Shown here: one piece after another, positions 21,972 to 32,983 of the stretch | Layout of the letters: each line of letters starts with the position of its first letter | How positions within the stretch are numbered: the stretch's first letter is position 1 | Assembly (NCBI GenBank): GCA_963971535.1 | Contig: OZ020586.1 | Coordinates: forward strand, 70,234,048 to 70,298,047 | Reading direction: 5' to 3' | Source of the DNA: Notolepis coatsorum | Taxonomy: Eukaryota; Chordata; Actinopteri; Aulopiformes; Paralepididae | DNA length: 64,000 nucleotides | Program-made: the position numbers and the translations under genes | Notes under the pieces: generated by a model | Databases searched by the model: none | The model's input: only the letters and a program-made list of their open reading frames with translations | What the model was told of the DNA's origin: nothing

Positions 21972-23371
21972 CCAGAAGCGCTATGTCAGAAATACTTCAC
22001 CGATTGCAAGTTAACTGAGCCTAGGATTAGGTTAGTTACTTATTCGAGAGAGCCCCTGCCAGTGATAGGCTGTCTCACAGCTGCTGTCTCCCGTGATGGA
22101 GTGTCTGTCCCTGCAACGTTCTACATTGTCAAAAGTGGATCCCCGTTGTTAGGAATGGACTTGGTTAGGTCGCTGGACTGTCATATTGTAGGGGGCTCAG
22201 TGCTTTCTAAGAATGTCCAAGTGCAAGAGACACAGGCTGCTCCCACTACAGCTGAACCAGTGGGATGTGTTAAGGGGTTCATCCATAAAGTGGAAATTGA
22301 TGACAGAGTGAAGGCAGTGCAGCAGAAGCTGCGTAGATTACCATTGAGTGTGCGTGATGAAGTCTCAGCTGAAATACAGAAGCTGCTGCAGGCAGGGGTG
22401 ATAGAGAAAGTGGATGCATCACCCTGGGTATCGCCCCTTGTAGTCGGCCGAAAGAAGTTAGGGGGCATCCTAGCTTGTGTGTAGACTTGAGGGAGCCCAA
22501 TAAGGCAGTTATAATGGATAGCTGCTATCCCCTGCCACATATGGAGGAATTGTTTAATGAGATGCGAGGGGCTACAGTGTTTTCACAGTGTGATCTTGCT
22601 TCAGCATACCACCAGTTACCGCTACACCCAGACAGTAGAAACCTGACTGCGTTCATTTCACACGAGGGACTGTTTAGGTACACTAGAGTTCCCTTTGGAC
22701 TTGCCTCTGCGCCAAGCGCATTTCAGAAGATGATGAAGACCATCCTGGAGGGACAACCAGGCTGCCAGAACTACTTGGACGACATAGTGGTTTATGGCAA
22801 GGACAAGGCAGAACATGATGCCAACCTGCGAGGTGTCCTACACCGCCTGAACGACGTCCCCCTCCAGTTGAACATGCAGAAGTGTGTCTTCAGCCAGCCC
22901 AGCCTCCCGTTCCTAGGGCACGTGATCTCCAAAGACGGGCTCCGGCCGGACCCGGACTCTGTTTCTGCCCTGAGCGACGCACCCGCCCCACAGGATATGA
23001 CTGCCCTGCGCTCTCTCCTAGGTCTGGCTGGTTGGTTTAGTAAGTTCATTCCTAACTATGCCGCCATTGTTGAGCCTCTCAGGGAGCTCCTGAGGACTGG
23101 GCCGGATGCTGTATTCACATGGACTGAAGCTGCTGAGAAGAGCTTCACCACTCTGAAGACGACCCTGGTGAGTAGCCAAGCTCTGGCATTTTTTGATCCT
23201 GCTCTGCCTACATTTGTGTCCACTGATGCGTCGGACTATGGACTTGGGGCAGTGTTGACACAGCTGCAACCTGACAATGCGGAGCGCCCAGTCGTGTTTG
23301 CTTCCCGCACTCTCTCACCGGCTGAGAGGAAGTATTCCACAGTCAAAAAGGAAGCCTTGGCTTGTGTGTGA
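21972..23371 (+). pseudogene. Gypsy reverse transcriptase and RNase H
   Basis: After the protease stop the same frame continues to about 22470 (LLGMDLVRSLDCHI, GVIEKVDASPWVSPLV), then shifts. The second frame runs MCVDLREPNKAV, CDLASAYHQLPL, VPFGLASAPSAFQ, the catalytic NYLDDIVVYG at about 22770, LGLAGWFSKFIPNY, and RNase H start TDASDYGLGAVL. It ends with KKEALACV and TGA where tryptophan is expected (AVERWR follows in frame). The YLDD box is intact. Confidence 0.85.
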
Positions 23372-24161
23372 GCGGTTGAGAGGTGGAGGACGTACCTGTG
23401 GGGTCGGCGGTTTACCCTGGTCACCGACCACCAAGCGCTGACAACTCTCCTCGCCACAAGAGGAATGAACAGAGCGGGCATGAGGATAGCCCGCTGGTCC
23501 TCTCGACTGCTCACCTACCAGTACGACGTGAAATACCGCCCGGGGAAGATTAACTTCATAGCGGACTGCTTGTCGAGGCTACCTGTACCAATGGGAGATG
23601 AGATGGAGCCAGAGCCGGAGATGATCGCGGAGTTGTCACCTGCATTAGGCCTTCCTACACAACTACAGAGCTACACCACACGCGACTACAGGCGTCTCTC
23701 CATTCGAGCTACTCCGAGGAAGGAAGATGCGGACCAAATTGACCATCCTGCCACCCCAGAAGTTGGAAGCGCATGAGGAAGTCCAGAAGACCGTGAGGGA
23801 GAGACAGACAGCAATGAAAATCTATGCCGACGGCAAGAGGGGAGCGGAGAGACCGCGGTTCAAGTGTGGAGATAGGGTCCGCGTTCGCAAGCCGATGCAC
23901 GTGCACAAGGCTGATGCACGTTTCACAGACCCGCTGTCCGTCCAGAAACAGATAGGGCCTAGCACTTACATTCTGAGTGACGGAAAGAAGTGGAATGCCT
24001 CCCACCTGACCCTTTATCCAGAAAACGCAATGTGGCCAGCAGACGTTGGGCAAGAGCCACCAGTCGTCAGAGAACCGGATCCAGGAAGACAGACACGGGA
24101 TAGAAACCCCCCGGTATGGTTTAAGGATTATGTAGTGCAGGGTTCAGGAGAGCAGGCCTAG
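23372..24161 (+). pseudogene. Gypsy RNase H end and integrase C-terminus
   Basis: In frame after the TGA: VERWRTYLWGRRFTLVTDH, then NFIADCLSRLP (the RNase H/connection end). Within about 100 bp the sequence changes frame to VRERQTAMKIYADGKRG and CGDRVRVRKP, the C-terminal tail of Gypsy integrases. The zinc finger and DDE core, normally about 250 residues, are absent. The frame ends at 24161, about 150 bp before the 3' LTR. Confidence 0.75.
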
Positions 24162-24312
24162 GGACAGAGACCAGTAGGTCTGCCAGGCGACAGTGTAGAG
24201 TAGACTGTCAATTTACGTTTTTGATTTTGGTTTGATTCAATTGGTTGAGACATTCCCATTCCTTTTCCCATCTGCTGTGAATAGAGTACTAACCTTATGA
24301 GAAAAAGGGAGA

Positions 24313-24569
24313 TGTTGTGTTCTGCATGGTTAGCATTATTGTTAATACTAGGTTATTACCACCACCACCGTTAGGCGGCACAATAGGCACAAGAGGCTAT
24401 AGGCAAGAACTAGAAAGTGTGTCCAGTGTGTATGTACGCGACACGCGAGTGAAGCGAGCATGATGTTGATGTTCTTGGAGGATGGAATAAAGACGGAGGA
24501 ATAACCACACAGCCTACTGACTCCTGCGTGCTTATTATAATTACTAATAGTCCAAGTGTGGACATTACA
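24313..24569 (+). repeat. 3' LTR of Gypsy element
   Basis: 257 bp, TGTTGTG to ATTACA, preceded by a purine tract. It contains the 102 bp missing from the 5' LTR (roughly 24365-24466) and AATAAAG at 24486. Confidence 0.9.
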
Positions 24570-24574
24570 AGCGC

Positions 24575-24817
24575 GTTGTATTTGCCGACTGCTGGTGGTT
24601 CTCTCAGGAATCCCATCACTCGGCGAGTAGTGGAGGAATCCAATGCTGCGACAACATGATAATATTTAGTGTCATCCACAGTTATTCCACGGAGGTGAAA
24701 TTGTGCCTCGATGTGCTGAAACCATGGGGCCGTGTCATACTGCCAAAACTCTGGCAACTTGACTGTAGCCGCATACACTGCAGGAGCAACAGCTGGTGGA
24801 GCCTCGTTATCGCTCAT
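24575..24817 (-). pseudogene. Gag N-terminus of the host Gypsy element
   Basis: Minus-strand start at 24817 gives a gag with VKLPEFWQYDTAPWFQHIEAQF, FHLRGITVDDTKYYHVV and ALDSSTTRRV, typical of a Ty3/Gypsy gag family common in animals. It breaks at the AGCGC duplication and continues at 20831. Because the break contains a whole retrotransposon, this element is the older one. No LTR for it was identified. Confidence 0.75.
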
Positions 24818-24929
24818 ATGGCATAAAAAAATTGTTTGGTTCCTGTTGGTTGTCGGTTAAGGCCATGGGTAGGTAGGGAATTTATTTAATTTAATTTTTT
24901 CCCACGGCGACTATGGATAGGGAATTTCT

Positions 24930-25435
24930 TTATTTAATTAAAATGTTTTGGTTCGTGTTAACGTTAGATAATGTACAAAATAAACGTATTTCCGCTGCTA
25001 TAGACGTCGCTCTTTTATTTTGGAACTCCCCGACCGGAAGTTATTACCCTCGTTATCTGCTTGAGTGCCCGGTTGGTTGTTGGTTAGCTCCGTTAGCGTG
25101 CAGCATATCATCAACACCAGCCATGGAAATACTGTTTTCTAAATTGGGGAGGCTTTTAATCGTCAAGGTAAGAGGATTTTAAGTCATGGTATCCATAAAC
25201 TTCAATTGGTTCGGATCCTTTGAATGAAATGAGAATGTAAACAAAAACGGCGTCACGTTAGTAAGTATCACTGCATTGCGTAAAATCACTGACTGCGCCC
25301 CAAGAGGAGTGGTTCGGCAAAAAATAGTTCCGAGTATATTTGCTTAGAAAACGTAATTGTCTAATTCAATTATTTTTTATTTCTCCACGTGGTAAATACA
25401 CAGGTCACAACATGTTTACAGGAACGTTTTGGAGT
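24930..25435 (+). repeat. Dispersed repeat X, copy 1
   Basis: Matches 57150-57660 in inverted orientation (for example the blocks around TTCTAAATTGGGGAGGC, GGTAAGAGGATTT and ACATTCTCATT). It includes a short open frame ending in a good splice donor (GTCAAG|GTAAGA at 25166-25171), so it may derive from a gene or element first exon. No protein family was recognised. From 25436 to 25550 I see nothing. Confidence 0.55.
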
Positions 25436-25550
25436 TGTATTTGGAGTGTATTTCGTGACTGTATGGCACTGTAGGGAACGTCAGGGTACAAGTCTGACCC
25501 ACTTCCAGTGATGAAGCTAAGCTATGCTAACGGAGCGGCTGTTCCCTAAA

Positions 25551-26628
25551 GGGGTCCCCACACGGCGAGCGATTTTAGCCAGGCGACCGATTTTTTTAGC
25601 GAGCCGACCGACATAATTGTATCGCCTCCATTGTTATGAATGAGAGAACCCACACGGCAGGAGATTTTGAAGCGACGGTCGCGCAGCTATTTCTGTCGCC
25701 TCGCTAAATATCGCCTCGATCCTATTTTTGGAGGCGACGGCACAAGGACAATGAGGAAATAACATGACTTCTACACTAGAAGTAGTGCAGAAGTTCTACT
25801 GGTGTATCATTTGTACACCTTTAATGTATCAATACATTCATTGATCAATCTACGTATTATTACCATGCTACTTATGTTCATTATTATTAACGGGAACAAT
25901 TTAAATAAATAACGTTAGTTTGAGAAGCTGTAGTGGCCGCTTGTCATTAACTAATAAATGAACAATGCGCCACGATGCACCTACTAGTGTTTTTATACTC
26001 GGGTAACAAAAGAAGTTGTGGGTATTGACAGAGTTTAATGTCCAGGCTGCAGCTGATGTAGTTTGTAAGGTTTATTGTCCAAAGAAAATTATGGTTGAGA
26101 ACAAAACAGTTTGCGTCTTCCGTGAAAAAAACACTCTCTCAGCAGCTGCATAACAATACTTGTCCTAGGGCTGGGCGATATAACGATAAATATCGCGATA
26201 TATTTTAATAATCGATATCGAATATCGAAATAAAAAAAACGTTTTTTTTTTTTTTTTTTTGTGACCTGCAACAGGGCAGTGGACAGACTTGTCTTTCTTG
26301 CCTGCAACTTAAAGTAATGGCTTTGCTTGTCCAAATGACAATACTGACCAAATTGAGATTTATTTTTCTCTTGTCCATTTATTTTGTTTGCTTTCTAATT
26401 TAAAATACATTTTGAAACCATCTGTACACAGTAGGCTATGTGTGCTAGCAGAACTAGACTCCAGTCACGAGTCACAGTGCACATGTGCGGTGAAAACAGA
26501 GCGACACATAGCTTATTATACCTGAGAACGGTCGCCTCTGGTGTGGGGGGCTAAGCGATTGTCATTGAGCGACAGGCGATCACATCGCCAGGCGACGTCT
26601 GTCGCCCGCCGTGTGCAGACCACTTAAG
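25551..26628. mobile_element. PIF/Harbinger-like MITE
   Basis: Ends AGGGGTCCCCACACGGCG and the complement of AGTGGTCTGCACACGGCG, each flanked by TAA (25548-25550 and about 26626-26628). GCGAC-rich subterminal repeats occur at both ends. A three-base TAA duplication fits PIF/Harbinger. No transposase. A truncated hAT-like element lies inside at 26166-26492. Confidence 0.55.
26166..26492. mobile_element. hAT-like fragment (TAGGGCTGGGCGATAT family)
   Basis: The left terminus TAGGGCTGGGCGATAT and about 320 bp of interior match the left part of the element at 16146. The match ends near CACATGTGCGGTG at 26490 with no right terminus, so this copy is 3'-deleted. Confidence 0.75.
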
Positions 26629-26639
26629 CCTAATGCATG

Positions 26640-26887
26640 CACAGAGAAGAAAAGGGTATGTATCTTCTTGTCTAACTCCAGGGAAGATGGCAAATAAGCT
26701 AATTTCCCAAAATGTTGGCATTTTCCTTTAAGGGTATCTACTATAGTGTATATAGATACTGGACTGTAAAGGACTGTGAAGCTATGCATCCCCCACCCTG
26801 TACCCCCCCCCCCCTTCATGGTGCTTTGACACCCGAATTTCCCCAAGGGTATCAATAAAGGATCATCTTATCTTATCTTATCTTATC
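26640..26887 (+). repeat. LINE 3' end with (ATCTT)n tail
   Basis: GAATTTCCCCAAGGGTATCA at 26835 followed by ATAAAGGATC and repeated ATCTT units is a typical fish LINE 3' untranslated end. Upstream 200 bp show no coding sequence, so it is a short 5'-truncated insertion into the L2-type LINE to its right. Confidence 0.6.
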
Positions 26888-27306
26888 TCACTCAGACGCA
26901 ACCTGCCCTCCCTATCCCCCTCCACCCTCTCCTCTGACATACTATCCGCTCTACCTTTGAGTGACACCTTCTCTGCTCTCTCCACAGAGATGGCAACCTC
27001 CACCCTCCTTTCAGCCCTTGCAACCTCCTTCAACAAGCTCTGTCCCCTCGTTGAGAAACCTGCCCGCCGTTCCCCACCCAGTCCATGGCTGACAGATCCA
27101 GTGAGAGAACAAAGACAGGTCCTGAGAGCAGCTGAAAGGAAGTATAGAAAGTCACGCCTCACTGCTGACATCGACACATATCACAACCTCTTGTTAACAT
27201 TCTCCAAAACCATCACTAATGCCAAAGCTTCTTTCTTCCACCATAGGATCGAGGCCTCTGCCAAGAATCTTCGCAAACTGCATGCTACCATGTCCTCCCT
27301 CCTCAC
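26883..27306 (+). pseudogene. L2 ORF2, segment upstream of reverse transcriptase
   Basis: Frame with FSALSTEMATSTLLSALATS, RRSPPSPWLTDPVREQR and VLRAAERKYRKSRL, then KASFFHHRIEAS. These blocks lie between endonuclease and reverse transcriptase in L2 elements. Coding halts at CTCCTCAC where the hAT element enters. Confidence 0.8.
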
Positions 27307-28741
27307 TAGGGATGGGTATCGTTAGGATTTTATCGATACTACTACTCTTATCGATACTGCTTAACGGTTCGGTACTTTATCGATACTCTTATCGGTTCTT
27401 TTAGATTATTATTTAAATATATTTACATTTTAAAAAAAATTATAAATTATTATTTGAACGGCTTAAGGCTATATCTGTACTTGATATTTGTTTGTTGTGT
27501 TGCATATTTGAAATAAACTTCAATCAAATCAAACCCCCGGCCCCCTCTTAAAAAACAAAAACCTGTGTTTAACCTGGCCATCTATAAAACATCATGCTAA
27601 AACTGTGAAACAAATGTCCTACTCCCCTAAAGAAAGAAATACATAGCAAACATGACTCAGTTATGCAATAGTGCTGCTGCTTTTTATTTTGTTAAAATCT
27701 TTTAGTTAATAAGACTACAAAATGACTACAACGATTTCACGACGTTTTCCTGTCCACGCCGGAAGTGCATCGGATACCTACCTTAACGTTACATTTTCAA
27801 CAACGGAACAGATTGTTGCTAATTAAACACTTCATGGAAACGGAGTAACGTTAACGCTATGTCGTGTTCATACGTGTAGTGTAGTATGAACTCGGCGAGT
27901 CGGCATAACGTTAACGTTAGTCAGTTTCAGTGTTGCTGGATGGTATACTCTATTAGCTCCGTAGCTAACGTAGCTAGCCACGTTAACGTTAAATGTTCAA
28001 CAACAGAACAGATTGCTGCTAATTAAACACTTCATGGAAACGGATTAACGTTATCGCTATGTCGAGTTCATAAGTGTAGTGTAGTATGAACTCGGCATAA
28101 CGTTAACGTTAGAGTGTACCATCCAGCAACACTGAAACTGACTACTAGCTCCGTAGCTAACGTAGCTAGCCACGGACAGGCACCTCCAGTCCCTACCCGT
28201 GTATGTGTGAGTGGCTCGCGACAAGTGTGTGTAATGGCTTGCTGCGGCTCGCTTCTCGTGCAGAGACAGAGAGAGGATCGTTCGCAACTTTTAAATAATA
28301 ATAATAATAATAATTTCTCTAGAGTATCGATAGCAGTACCGAGGACGTCGGAGCTTATAAATACTCCGGTATTTTCTAATATAGTACCGGTTCTAGGGGT
28401 GGGAATCACCAGTTTCATCATGATACGATACGATATCGATTCTTTGGACAACGATACGATATTTGCCGATATCACAAAGTCTCTCACGATACAATACGAT
28501 ACGATTAGATTCAGGTGCCTGCGATCGATATGAGATGATATCATATGCCCATTTAACACAATCAGTTATGAGACTCGCCACAGGATTTTCAAAATAAGAG
28601 TATCGATATGAATCGATCTTATTACATCGCATCGATCCGATTCGATCGTTGATAATTACATCGATGTATCGATCTGGATCGATGTATCGTCCCACCCCTA
28701 ACCGGTTCCCGTTCAAAACCGGGGTCCGGGGGGCATCCCTA
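27307..28741. mobile_element. hAT-like non-autonomous element with nested MITE
   Basis: Exact 8-bp duplication CTCCTCAC at 27299-27306 and 28742-28749, with ends TAGGGATGGG and the complement of TAGGGATGCC. The interior holds a direct duplication of about 190 bp (near 27784-27980 and 27990-28180) rich in TAACGTTAACGTTA and GCTAACGTAGCTAGC. A second element (28394-28700) is nested inside. No transposase. Confidence 0.85.
28394..28700. mobile_element. hAT-like MITE, 307 bp, nested
   Basis: 8-bp duplication ACCGGTTC at 28386-28393 and 28701-28708. Ends TAGGGGTGGGAATC and the complement of TAGGGGTGGGACGAT. The interior is rich in ATCGATAC-type palindromic repeats. Third level of nesting: MITE in hAT in L2. 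Confidence 0.85.
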
Positions 28742-29700
28742 CTCCTCACTCCCCCCCCACCCCCCCCTCCCTCATCTTTCTCTGCCGAAGACTCCTTCTC
28801 CCAACCCCCACCCATTCCAAATGCTGAATCGAGAACCTCATCCTTCACTCTGTCATCTTTCTCTCCCATTACAGAAGCAGAGACCCTGACACTGGTAACG
28901 TCGAACCGTCCGACTACTTGCCAGCTGGACCAGCTACCCTCCCCACTCCTCCAGACCATAGCATCAGACATCCTCCCATTCCTAACTGCAACCATCAACT
29001 CCTCACTCAACTCGGGGGTGGTCCCCACCTCCCTAAAACAAGCCAGAGTCACGCCGCTCATAAAAAAACCAACCCTGAACCCTACCATCATAGGCAAACT
29101 ACCGTCCTGTCTCTCTTCTCTCCTTCCTTTCTAAAACACTTGAACGTGCTGTATCCAACCAACTTACTGCTTATCTCTTACAGAATGACCTCCTAGACCC
29201 TAATCAGTCAGGCTTCAGGACTGGTCACTCCACAGAGACAGCCCTCATTGCGGTCACAGAGGCACTTCACTTAGCAAAAGCGAAAGGCCTCTCCTCTGTC
29301 CTGATTCTCCTAGATCTATCTGCAGCCTTCGACACAGTCAACCACCAGATCCTCCTTGCGGCCCTCGCAGGAATGGGAGTGGCTGGCTCTGCGCTGACAT
29401 GGCTGTCATCATACCTCAATGACCGCTCCTACCAAGTGTCATGGAGAGGGACCCTGTCGGCCACCCGCCCCCTGCGGACGGGTGTCCCCCAGGGCTCGGT
29501 TTTAGGACCCCTTCTCTTCTCCCTCTACACTAAATCACTAGGTAACATTATCACGTCTCATGGCTTCTCCTACCATTGTTATGCCGACGATACTCAACTC
29601 TTCCTCTCCTTCCCTCCCTCAGATATCCACGTCTCTGAGCGGATCTCGGCCTGTCTGTCCGACATCTCCGCCTGGATGACGTCCAACCACCTCAAACTGA
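28742..29700 (+). pseudogene. L2 reverse transcriptase
   Basis: Frame continues with AEDSFSQPPPIPNAESRTS, LNSGVVPTSLKQARVTPLIK, then a frameshift near 29100. It resumes with SGFRTGHSTETALIAV, LILLDLSAAFDTVNH at about 29305-29345, RTGVPQGSVLGPLLFSLY at about 29478-29530, the intact catalytic CYADDTQLFLS at about 29578-29610, and ISAWMTSNHLKLN. Poly-C slippage near 28750 is another weak point. The copy cannot make a full protein. Confidence 0.85.
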
Positions 29701-30050
29701 ACCATGTCACCCCACTTCTTAGGGACCTGCACTGGCTCCCCATTGCTGCACGAATCCGCTTCAAGGCCCTCGACCTAGCATACCGTGCGGCAAAGGGAAC
29801 CGCTCCCGCCTACCTCCGGTCAATGGTCTCTAACTACACACCCTCAAGACCCCTACGCTCTGCATCTTCTGGCCGCCTCAGACCTACTCCTATCCAAGCT
29901 CCGGGAGGGTCATCAAAGAGAAGTCGCCTATTCTCAGTCCTTGCCCCACAATGGTGGAATGAACTACCCACCCCAGTTAGGACAGCCGAATCACGTCCAA
30001 TCTTTCGCCATCGACTAAAAATGCACTTCTTCAACCATTATCTGAATTAA
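29701..30050 (+). pseudogene. L2 ORF2 C-terminal segment
   Basis: Directly joined in frame to the preceding block: HVTPLLRDLHWLPIAARIRF, LRSASSGRLRPTP, APQWWNELPTPVRTAES and a stop at 30048-30050. About 300 bp that normally lie between the HLKLN block and this segment are missing, an in-frame internal deletion. Confidence 0.85.
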
Positions 30051-30417
30051 AAAATATATATATATATAAAAAAAAAAATCGAACCCTAACTAACCGTACT
30101 GTCATGCACTTGTCCTAATAAACTAACCTACACTGTAGCACTCAACACTTTGATGAACATTGTTGCTCAGCTGATAGAGTTGTGCCCTTCCTGATGGCTT
30201 GTCGTACAGAACTTGTAAGTCGCTTTGGATAAAAGCGTCAGCTAAATGACTAAATGTAAATGTTATCCTCTCCTTGTGATCACTTTGTTTTAAGTCTTGA
30301 ATATACCAAGGGAATTAAAATGTGAACGCAAATATAAATTGCAGACCGCCTGCTGCGCCATCGGACTAAATTATATATTTTTTTTTTATTTTTTTTATTT
30401 GCTTTCAGAGCCAGTGC

Positions 30418-31319
30418 TTAACCTTGATTTACCCGTTGAATGCCACCATCCACTTCAATGTTAGCTTAAAAACGCCTAATTTATGTTTTAAATTATGGCT
30501 GTGTGTCTAATCTGCCCGTCGCTTATCAATGACTCGTTTTCCAGTCAACATTGTCGAAGCGGATTGTTTCTTTATCGGTTCATTTTCGTTTTATAGCATT
30601 TTGAAAAGCCCTCGTTTAAGGAAAATATAAAGATTCCATGATAAGACATTTACTGGAATATTCTAGAATACACAAAAACGTTGTCATTTTTCGGCCTATT
30701 TATGAATCGTTTTCAAATAAACGCTAGATTATCGATAGTATATGTGTACGTATGCACGCTATAGAGGAGATCTGAAAAATCGATTCTCTTATTTCCTCAT
30801 CAGCGATCGCGCACAAACAGCCACATCACACATAGGGCAAACGCTGAGATCTCAGCGAATACAACTCTGATTATCCCAAGACTGGTAAAATAGATTCCTT
30901 ACCTCAGATCAGATGTTCTCCAAAAAGATCATAATTCCTGATCGCCATTCCAAATATCGATCACGCTTATTGATTGAGTATTGGCTGCTGTAAATATATA
31001 TTCCAGGCTAATTCCCGTCCCGCGATGACTTCCATGTTGATCAGACTGGTTGATCAGGAACCAGCTGGCTCCGCCCCTACATATCTACAGATCCCAGGTC
31101 AGTCTAAGCGACTGACCTGCATTTACACAGGGATAGACGATAGGGGGCGCTTTTTTCCATTCTGAGCTCCTGTAGGGGCTGCTGTACCAACGGGAGACTC
31201 GGTTGATGAAATATGATTTCAGATCGCTAATAAAACAATAAACCGATATTTGTCGTCCGTGGCACTCAGTGGGGGGGCTAATAAAACGAGTATGACGTCC
31301 CTGGCACTCAAAGTGTTAA
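30418..31319. mobile_element. piggyBac-like non-autonomous element (subfamily A)
   Basis: TTAA at 30418-30421 and 31316-31319. The right end is the complement of TTAACACTTTGAGTGCC; the left end carries GTTGAATGCC after a short unmatched stretch. The interior matches 61613-62492 in direct orientation and 9447-10356 inverted. A TCAGTC-rich block near 31085-31115 contains small inverted repeats. No coding. Confidence 0.7.
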
Positions 31320-31608
31320 TCACAGTAACGTTAGCGAGCTAGCTAAATTATACATAAATCGGTTTTCATATAAATCAATCTTCACTAAGACTTTAAAATG
31401 GTGGTGCGGCACGGTCTACAGAGATGCAGAAAAAAGCTACCAAATCCATTCCGAGACAACTCCGAGACTGACTAGCGTTGCGTGTAACAAGTCTCAGTCT
31501 CTCTCTCCCTCTCCTTCAAGTACACTATAAAAATGAACTGGATAGTTGATATAAGTTGATATATGAACTGGATAGTTCATATAAGCCTGTCTGTGTGTGT
31601 GTGTGTGT
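31320..31608. other. No gene seen; ends in a short (GT)n
   Basis: No recognised coding sequence. A short duplicated motif GAACTGGATAGTT occurs at 31533 and 31565. The GT run at 31592-31608 supplied the target duplication of the adjacent hAT element. Confidence 0.4.
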
Positions 31609-32677
31609 TAGGGCTGGGCGATATGGCCTAAATATGATATCACGATATTTTCTGACCTTTCGGCGATACACGATACGCATCACGATGTTTTTCTTTTTTT
31701 CCCCCAAACAATTCATTATGAGGCTTACCAAGACAGTATTTGAGTTTGCAAGCTAACATTAAAGACAAAATAAAATACCCATGCATTTAGCATTTTTATA
31801 TTATATATTAGATTTAGATTATTGGATTATTAGATTATATATTGCATATATTTAGCAATGAGATATTATATGATTTAGATACGAAATATGATGAATTGAA
31901 AATGGGGGACCCTGATGTAAACAAGACGAAAGTCTTTCTCTGGTCTGCATCCTCCAGTCCACTGTTTGTTGTTGTATTGAGCTGTACTGTATTGTACCTA
32001 TGCTGCAATCTGTTAATAACGTTTATATTCATTCAGTCGGCAAACAGAATCATTTTGATTGACAGTCGCGTCTGCCAATTACGTCACATCGCTTGCACCC
32101 GCCCTGCTGTTCTTAGCACCAATCGGCAAGCGCGTATTAATTTTTTACTTCCGCTATTGGAGAGCTCAATGAAAACAACAATGGCAGCGGTAGCTCGCCG
32201 CGGCCGACTTTTACCTTTTAGCTCTGCAGAATGACTAAACGACTGGAGGCATAATGATTTTACTGCAACGGATGTTATAATAAAAGCATTTCCATACATC
32301 TGTCTGATTGAAAACGTTATTAACAGACCGCAGAATGGGCACAACGGAGTCAGCACGGGCTGAGATATGAACGGCTAATGCTTGCTATATCTAGGTCGAC
32401 CTCGTCGTTGCTATGTAAATACGCTGATGTTATTGAAAGTGTAACTATATAACGTCAATGCCACAAAACGAATGCCTTTGTTATCATAAGTAGTAACTTT
32501 TGATGCAGTAGTGTGTGTGTGGGGCGGCGCTGTTCAAAAGTGTCAACGTGTGGACCAGATTGACGCAACACAAGCCTCTTGGGCAAAACATCACGATATC
32601 CACGATACGTTTAAAAAGTGTATCGTTAATGAACTGTACCCGATATTTATATAATATCGTCATATCGCCCAGCCCTA
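31609..32677. mobile_element. hAT-like element, second TAGGGCTGGGCGATAT subfamily
   Basis: Ends TAGGGCTGGGCGATATGG and the complement of TAGGGCTGGGCGATATGA. The 8-bp flanks GTGTGTGT on both sides fit a duplication in a GT run. The interior differs from the 16146 copy. It includes a small open frame with MAAVARRGRLLPFSSAE near 32180-32234 in a GC-rich patch, and a nested LINE 3' end at 31885-32035. Confidence 0.75.
31885..32035 (+). repeat. LINE C 3' end, short truncated copy
   Basis: GAATTGAAAATGGGGGACCC through TGTACTGTATTGTACC to the end with ATTCATTC matches the 3' end of the LINE at 34180-35897. It is one of four copies in the window (others at 35750-35897, 36713-36875 and 38731-38875). 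Confidence 0.75.
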
Positions 32678-32689
32678 GTGTGTGTGTGT

Positions 32690-32940
32690 CAGGGCTCCAG
32701 ACTAACTTTTTTCACCACCGTCCCAGAACCGTCCCGAAATACAATTTTAACCGTCCCAAAGTGAATGTAACCATCCCAAAAATCAAATGTTGTTTCTTTA
32801 CTTTGGTTTTGTCGTCTATAGTTGTTATAACGTATTGCCATAAGTAACACCATTCAGAGAAGGGGAGAATAAATTGATTTAGTCAAAAGGCTCCCAGGTG
32901 GAAAGATTTCACAAGAATAATTATGATTAAAAATAAATAA

Positions 32941-32983
<43 letters not shown>

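Larger units (their letters stand above)
20832..24569 (+). mobile_element. Ty3/Gypsy LTR retrotransposon with both LTRs
   Basis: LTRs at 20832-20986 and 24313-24569 start TGTTGTG and end ATTACA, and the target duplication AGCGC lies at 20827-20831 and 24570-24574. A TGGCGACGATG primer-binding-like site follows the 5' LTR at 20990-21000. A purine-rich AAAAAGGGAGA precedes the 3' LTR. Gag, protease, reverse transcriptase and RNase H are recognisable but broken by at least three frameshifts and two stops. The integrase core is missing, so the copy is non-autonomous. Confidence 0.9.
26883..30262 (+). mobile_element. L2-type LINE, split by nested hAT elements
   Basis: Coding blocks at 26883-27306, 28742-29700 and 29701-30050 belong to one L2-like ORF2. 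A 3' end containing TTGGATAAAAGCGTCAGCTA and ATGACTAAATGTAAATG lies at about 30224-30262, a signature of fish L2-type LINEs. The hAT element at 27307-28741 interrupts the ORF with an exact target duplication. Internal sequence between the YADD block and the C-terminus is deleted. Confidence 0.85.

Noticed and set aside
28649..29097. A minus-strand protein with glycine runs opposite the L2 frame
   Set aside because: It is the shadow of proline-rich L2 coding and of the nested MITE.
32513..32850. A spliced gene start at the right end of the hAT-like element
   Set aside because: The open frame crosses the hAT terminus and the next element; no domain or splice signal supports it.
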